NCBI GenBank assembly: GCA_964386525.1
Contig: CAYLSO010000112.1
Coordinates: 1-11,610, forward strand
DNA from: CAYLSO01 sp964386525
GTDB taxonomy: Bacteria; Eisenbacteria; RBG-16-71-46; DASYSL01
DNA length: 11,610 nucleotides
Direction: 5' to 3'
The notes beneath the pieces are model-generated. The model worked only from the letters and a program-made list of their open reading frames with translations, searched no databases and was not told the origin of the DNA. Each line of letters begins with the position of its first letter. Position 1 is the stretch's first letter. This document shows positions 8,665-11,610 of the stretch, one piece after another. The position numbers and the translations under genes are program-made.

Positions 8665-8695
8665 AGGGCCGGCGGTCACCCGCCGGCCCTTCTCT
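8665..8695 (+). terminator. Intrinsic terminator of the DUF5916 gene
   Basis: AGGGCCGGCGG (8665-8675) and CCGCCGGCCCT (8680-8690) form a perfect 11-bp stem with a TCAC tetraloop, followed on the plus strand by TCTCT. It lies in the 161-bp gap between convergent genes (DUF5916 gene ending 8579, cold-shock gene ending 8741), 86 bp after the former. The plus-strand tail is short but pyrimidine-rich. On the minus strand the sequence after the stem is not T-rich, so it is mainly a plus-strand terminator, though the stem could slow transcription from the cold-shock side as well. Confidence 0.75.
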
Positions 8696-8740
8696 ATGAA
8701 GCGGCTCTGCACGCCAGGGACTGGCGGCCGCGCCGGAGTG

Positions 8741-8941
8741 TTAGACGCGGCGGACGTTCGCCGCCTGGTAGCCCTTCGGGCCCTTCACCACGTCGAACTC
8801 GACGTGATCGCCCTCGGCCAGGCTGCGGAACCCATCCGCCTGGATGGCGGAAAAGTGCACGAACACGTCCTCGCCGTTCTCCTGCGAGATGAAACCGAAG
8901 CCCTTGGCGTCGTTGAACCACTTCACGGTGCCGTTGCTCAC
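8741..8941 (-). CDS. csp: Cold-shock domain protein (CspA family)
   Basis: 66 residues, the standard length. A single five-stranded OB-fold cold-shock domain that binds single-stranded RNA/DNA and acts as an RNA chaperone in the cytoplasm. Seen: NGTVKWFNDAKGFGFI (3-18) with RNP1 KGFGFI, RNP2 VFVHFSAI (27-34), then EGDHVEFDVVKGPKGYQAANV near the C-terminus. All nucleic-acid-binding aromatics expected of RNP1 and RNP2 are present. The GTG start at 8941 is chosen because AAGGAAG lies 9 nt upstream and homology begins at residue 3; the longer open frame from 9061 would add 40 residues from the leader. Its leader is about 128 nt from the predicted start site and holds a terminator-like hairpin. 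Whether it is cold-induced cannot be told from sequence. Confidence 0.96.
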   Translation of the reverse strand: MSNGTVKWFNDAKGFGFISQENGEDVFVHFSAIQADGFRSLAEGDHVEFDVVKGPKGYQAANVRRV

Positions 8942-9003
8942 GTTCGGGTACTTCCTTTCCTGATCTTTCGGTCCGAGCCGCTGCTTCCCACTTTGGGTCG
9001 CAT

Positions 9004-9031
9004 AAAAGAACAGCCGCGATGTTCGCGGCTG
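9004..9031 (-). terminator. Terminator-like hairpin in the cold-shock gene leader
   Basis: On the minus strand CAGCCGCG (9031-9024) and CGCGGCTG (9018-9011) form a perfect 8-bp stem with loop AACAT, followed at once by TTCTTTT (9010-9004). This has the form of an intrinsic terminator and sits about 62 nt before the cold-shock GTG and about 38 nt after the predicted transcription start. It could attenuate cold-shock gene transcription, end a short leader RNA or sRNA, or (less likely) terminate transcription from the ABC-F gene. The structure is seen; the role is inferred. Confidence 0.65.
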
Positions 9032-9075
9032 CGGCGGACAGCTTGACGTCCAAACCAACAACTCGAACCGACTTC

Positions 9076-9104
9076 AGTATCGGCAGAACCCCCCGCCGAG
9101 TCAA
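9076..9104 (-). promoter_or_regulatory. Sigma70-type promoter for the cold-shock gene/leader RNA
   Basis: On the minus strand TTGACT (9104-9099), a 17-nt spacer and GATACT (9081-9076): five of six matches to the -35 consensus, four of six to the -10, with ideal spacing. The predicted start is near 9069, giving a leader of about 128 nt. It is the most convincing promoter in the window and lies in a locally AT-richer stretch between the GC-rich ABC-F tail and the cold-shock gene. Confidence 0.6.
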
Positions 9105-9132
9105 CCGGTGAATCGGGCCGCCGGGCCCGGGC

Positions 9133-9151
9133 CCCCGGGGCGGCCCCGGGG
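9133..9151. repeat. GC-only palindromic element downstream of the ABC-F gene
   Basis: CCCCGGGG occurs twice around a CGG centre. Each copy is its own reverse complement, so an 8-bp stem with a 3-nt loop can form on either strand. It lies 60 bp past the ABC-F stop, inside a run that is almost only G and C (9116-9160). No T-run follows on the minus strand. It may help end ABC-F transcription by a Rho-dependent or pausing route. The rest of the 269-bp gap 8942-9210 holds the cold-shock promoter and leader described separately. Confidence 0.35.
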
Positions 9152-9210
9152 CGGGCCGGGCGAGCGGTAAGGGCGGCAAGCGGTTACGCGGCGTGTGCGG
9201 CGGGGGCAAA

Positions 9211-11187
9211 CTACGGCTCCCCGGCCAGTTCGCGCTCCAGCTCCTCCAGCTGCCGCGACAGCTCCCCCCAGCGCTCGAGCTTGGCCTCGCCGACCGCCCT
9301 CAGCTCGCGGTGGCGGCGGAAGGTCTCCGCGAAGCGCGCCCCCTCCTGGTAGAACTCCGGGTCCGCCATGGCGGTCTCGAGCGCTTGCGCCTCGTCGCCC
9401 AGGGCCTCGATCTCCCGCTCCAGCGATTCCACCTTCCGCTTGAGCGGCGCCAGGCGGCGGTAGCGCTGGTTGCGCGCCTCGGCCTCGCGCCGCTTGTCCT
9501 CGCGGGTGCGGCGCGCCGGGGAGCCGGGTTCCGCCTCGCCGGGAGCCGGGGCGCCCGCGGCCGCCGGGGCGCCCGCGGCCGCCGCCTCCCGGGCCAGGCG
9601 CTCCAGGTAGGCGTCGTAGCTCCCCAGATGGGAGCGCAGCGCGCCGCCGCCCACCTCGATCACGCGGTTGGCCAGGCGGGCGATGAAGTGGCGGTCGTGC
9701 GAGATCATGACGAAGGCGCCGGCGTAGTCGTCGAGCGCGTCCTCGAGGGCGTCGCGCGACGGGATGTCGAGGTGGCTGGTGGGCTCGTCGAGCAGGATGA
9801 GGTTGGGCGGGCGCACCAGCAGGTTGGCCAGCGCGACGCGCGCCTTCTCGCCCCCCGAGAGCACGCCCACGGCCTTGAAGACGTCGTCGCCGGGGAACAG
9901 GAAGCGGCCCAGCAGCCCGCGGATGCGCTCCGGCACCAGGTCGGGCGCGGCCGCTTGCACCTCCTCGAACACGGTGCGCCGGAAGTCGAGTGCTTCCACC
10001 GCGTGCTGCGCGTAGTAGGCGACCGAGGTGCGCGGGTCGAGGCGGCGCTCGCCGCGGTCGGGCTCCAGCACGCCGGCCAGCAGCTTGAGCAGGGTGGACT
10101 TGCCGGCGCCGTTGGGGCCCACCAGCACGATGCGCTCGCCGCGCTCGATCGCCAGGTCGACGCCGCTGTACACCGGCGGGCCGCCGTAGCCCTTCCACAC
10201 GCCGCGCAGCTCGAGCGGCACGCGAGCCGAGGGCGGCGGCTCGGGGAACGCCAGGCGCAGCCGGGCGCGGCGCGCCGGCGCCGCGACGCGCTCCATCTTC
10301 TCGAGCCGTTTGATGCGGCTCTGCACCTGGCGCGCCTTGGTGTTCTTGGCGCGGAAGCGCGCGATGAACTTCTCGGCGTGGGCGATCTCGCGCTCCTGCG
10401 CCTTGCGCTGGGCGAGCAGGCCCGCCTCGCGCGCCGCGCGGGAGCGCAGGTAGGCGTCGTAGTTGCCGGCGTAGCTGACCACCTGGCGGTCGTCGATCTC
10501 GAGCACGCGCGTCGCCAGCCGGTTGAGCAGCACGCGGTCGTGGGAGGCGATGATGATCGAGCCCTCGTAGGAGCGCAGGTAGCCCTCCAGCCAGATCACG
10601 GATTCGAGGTCGAGGTAGTTGGTGGGCTCGTCGAGCAGCAGCAGATCGGGCTCGGTCAGGAGCAGCCGGCCGAGCGCCAGGCGCATGAGCCAGCCGCCGG
10701 AAAGCTCGGCGGTGTCGCGGATGAAATCGGCGTCGCGGAAAGCCAGCCCGCCGAGGATGCGCCGGGCGGCGGCCGGCAGGTCGTAGCCGCCGCCCTCCTC
10801 GAAGCGGCGCTGCAGCTCCCCGTGCTCGGCGGCCAGGGCCTCGAGCTGCGTCGGGTCGGCGGTCTGGCGCATCTCCTCCTCGAGCAGCTCCAGCCGGCGG
10901 CTCAGGTGGTCGAGGCGCTCGTGGCCGGCCAGCATCTCCTCGAGCAGCGTGCGCCCGGTGTACTTGGGGACCTCCTGCGCCAGAAGCCCGACCGTGGCCC
11001 GCCGGTTGCGCGCCACCGTCCCTGCGTCGGGCTCCCGCCGGCCGGCCATGATGTCGAGCAGCGTGGACTTGCCGCAGCCGTTCGGCCCCACCAGCCCGAT
11101 GCGCTCGGAGACGCCGAGGGTGAGGTTCACGTCGGCGAAGAGCGTGCGCTCGCCGAAGTGCTGGGCGACACCGGTGAGGGAGATCAT
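9211..11187 (-). CDS. ABC-F family ATPase (YheS/Uup-like), ribosome-associated
   Basis: 658 residues with two ABC cassettes and no membrane segment, the ABC-F plan; members act on the ribosome to relieve translational stalls or alter antibiotic sensitivity. Cassette 1: Walker A GPNGCGKST (34-42), signature LSGGW (162-166), Walker B LLLLDEPTN (182-190), switch SHD (215-217). An Arg/Lys-rich linker (about 241-325) corresponds to the P-site tRNA-interaction motif. Cassette 2: GPNGAGKST (357-365), LSGGE (443-447), LILLDEPTSHLD (463-474), SHD (496-498). An Ala/Gly/Pro linker (about 532-556) leads to a charged C-terminal coiled coil (about 565-655). LSGGW in cassette 1 and YLDLESVIWLEGYL (191-204) resemble YheS. 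Start ATG 11187 is set by homology (ISLTGVAQHFG); no Shine-Dalgarno is visible. Both sites keep catalytic Glu (187, 468). 92 bp after the isocitrate dehydrogenase gene. Confidence 0.93.
   Translation of the reverse strand: MISLTGVAQHFGERTLFADVNLTLGVSERIGLVGPNGCGKSTLLDIMAGRREPDAGTVARNRRATVGLLAQEVPKYTGRTLLEEMLAGHERLDHLSRRLELLEEEMRQTADPTQLEALAAEHGELQRRFEEGGGYDLPAAARRILGGLAFRDADFIRDTAELSGGWLMRLALGRLLLTEPDLLLLDEPTNYLDLESVIWLEGYLRSYEGSIIIASHDRVLLNRLATRVLEIDDRQVVSYAGNYDAYLRSRAAREAGLLAQRKAQEREIAHAEKFIARFRAKNTKARQVQSRIKRLEKMERVAAPARRARLRLAFPEPPPSARVPLELRGVWKGYGGPPVYSGVDLAIERGERIVLVGPNGAGKSTLLKLLAGVLEPDRGERRLDPRTSVAYYAQHAVEALDFRRTVFEEVQAAAPDLVPERIRGLLGRFLFPGDDVFKAVGVLSGGEKARVALANLLVRPPNLILLDEPTSHLDIPSRDALEDALDDYAGAFVMISHDRHFIARLANRVIEVGGGALRSHLGSYDAYLERLAREAAAAGAPAAAGAPAPGEAEPGSPARRTREDKRREAEARNQRYRRLAPLKRKVESLEREIEALGDEAQALETAMADPEFYQEGARFAETFRRHRELRAVGEAKLERWGELSRQLEELERELAGEP
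9548..9583. repeat. Two perfect tandem copies of an 18-bp unit inside the ABC-F gene
   Basis: The 18-bp unit GGGGCGCCCGCGGCCGCC (plus strand) is present at 9548-9565 and again at 9566-9583. It encodes two copies of the hexapeptide AAAGAP in the linker between the second ATPase cassette and the C-terminal coiled coil. The unit is a multiple of three, so copy-number change would lengthen or shorten the linker without breaking the frame. Confidence 0.85.
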
Positions 11188-11240
11188 CGCGGGGCCAGGA
11201 TAGCAAGCGGGGCGGCGCGGGCGAAGCGGGGGGCGGCGCG

Positions 11241-11266
11241 GCGGCGGCCGCGCCGTCGGCCGCCGC
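11241..11266. repeat. Perfect 10-bp inverted repeat between isocitrate dehydrogenase and ABC-F genes
   Basis: GCGGCGGCCG (11241-11250) pairs with CGGCCGCCGC (11257-11266) across a 6-nt loop. It lies 14 bp past the isocitrate dehydrogenase stop and 54 bp before the ABC-F start. There is no T-run on the minus strand, so it is not a standard intrinsic terminator. It could stabilise the 3' end of the upstream mRNA or contribute to termination by another route. Confidence 0.45.
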
Positions 11267-11279
11267 CCGTCCCGTCCGG

Positions 11280-11610
11280 CTAGGCGGCTCCCGGCTGGGC
11301 GCGCAGGCGAGCGGCGATGGCCGCGATGAAGCCCTGCGTGGTGGCCGGCTGCGCGACGCGCGGCTCGCAGATGCCCGCCAGGTCCTTGGTGACCTCGCCG
11401 GCCTCGATGGTCTCGATGACCGCGGCCTCGAGCCGGTGCGCGAACTCGACGAGCGCCGGCGTGCCGTCCAGCTCGCCGCGCTTGGCCAGCGCCCCGCTCC
11501 ACGCGAAGATGGTGGCCGTCGAGTTGGTCGAGGTGGCCTCGCCCCGCTGGTGCGCGTAGTAGTGCTTCTGCACCGTGCCGTGCGCCGCCTCGTACTCGAA
11601 CAGTCCGTCG
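11280..11610 (-). CDS. icd: NADP-dependent isocitrate dehydrogenase, C-terminal part
   Basis: Partial gene: only the last 109 residues are in the window and the 5' end lies beyond the right edge. The enzyme oxidises isocitrate to 2-oxoglutarate and CO2 in the TCA cycle, making NADPH. Seen: EYEAAHGTVQKHYYAHQ followed by GEATSTNSTATIFAWSGAL and LDGTPALVEFAHRLE, then TKDLAG near the end. EAAHGTV-x-(R/K)-H-Y and TSTN-x-x-A-(S/T)-IFAW are hallmarks of the homodimeric, eukaryote-like (type II) isocitrate dehydrogenase rather than the E. coli type. In mammalian NADP enzymes the residues after HGTV are T-R-H, with Arg and His contacting the NADP 2'-phosphate; here they are Q-K-H, a conservative basic replacement, so NADP use remains likely. 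About 400 residues are expected for the whole protein. Next downstream on the same strand is the ABC-F gene, after a hairpin. Confidence 0.92.
   Translation of the reverse strand, partial: DGLFEYEAAHGTVQKHYYAHQRGEATSTNSTATIFAWSGALAKRGELDGTPALVEFAHRLEAAVIETIEAGEVTKDLAGICEPRVAQPATTQGFIAAIAARLRAQPGAA

Noticed and set aside
8942..9061. N-terminal extension of the cold-shock protein by 40 codons.
   Set aside because: Cold-shock proteins start just before NGTVKWF; the extension lies in the leader with the hairpin, and AAGGAAG precedes the GTG at 8941.
9116..9160. GC-only run as a replication origin, attachment site or repeat array.
   Set aside because: Only one palindromic element is present, with no direct repeats, integrase or initiator gene nearby; base composition explains it.
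9193..11283. A 696-codon open frame on the plus strand spanning the ABC-F gene.
   Set aside because: Antisense shadow of a clear ABC-F ATPase; its composition is His/Gln/Val/Arg-rich without domains.

Overview
The window is high-GC bacterial chromosome with strong G/C preference at third codon positions, which is why long antisense open frames lie opposite nearly every real gene. I see no phage, IS element, CRISPR array, tRNA or rRNA. The gene content (a Tad pilus operon, a CBM9-like/DUF5916 outer-membrane protein, a homodimeric-type NADP isocitrate dehydrogenase) suggests a high-GC Gram-negative, perhaps Gemmatimonadota, Eisenbacteria or another FCB-group or deltaproteobacterial-type lineage. 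That placement is inference; no marker gene settles it.

Layout. Minus strand, 5175 down to 1: the inner-membrane/cytoplasmic motor part of a tight-adherence (Tad/Flp) pilus operon, transcribed in the order secreted TadG-C-terminal-like protein, cpaE/tadZ, cpaF/tadA, tadB, tadC. The last gene runs off the left edge. The four motor genes are separated by only 9, 22 and 13 nt, so they are almost certainly cotranscribed. Plus strand, 5268-8579: a small nucleotidyltransferase-fold protein divergent from the Tad operon, then a large CBM9-like/DUF5916 protein followed by a good intrinsic terminator. Minus strand, 9104 down to 8741: a cold-shock protein with a recognisable sigma70-type promoter and a leader that contains its own terminator-like hairpin. 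Minus strand, 11610 down to 9211: the C-terminal end of an NADP isocitrate dehydrogenase, then a complete YheS/Uup-like ABC-F ATPase.

How the genes work together: CpaF/TadA should power pilin extrusion, TadB and TadC form the inner-membrane platform, and CpaE/TadZ probably positions the machine. The secreted protein resembles the C-terminal domain of TadG-type minor pilin-like proteins and may be an extracytoplasmic component. The prepilin, prepilin peptidase (TadV), secretin (RcpA/CpaC) and TadE-type minor pilins are not in the window. The remaining genes look like unrelated chromosomal neighbours.

I found no convincing new multi-gene system. The points most worth a second look are the terminator-like hairpin between the cold-shock promoter and its gene, the hairpin that encloses the tadC ribosome-binding site, the degenerate receiver and Walker A of CpaE, and the signal-peptide-bearing TadG-like protein that leads the pilus motor operon.
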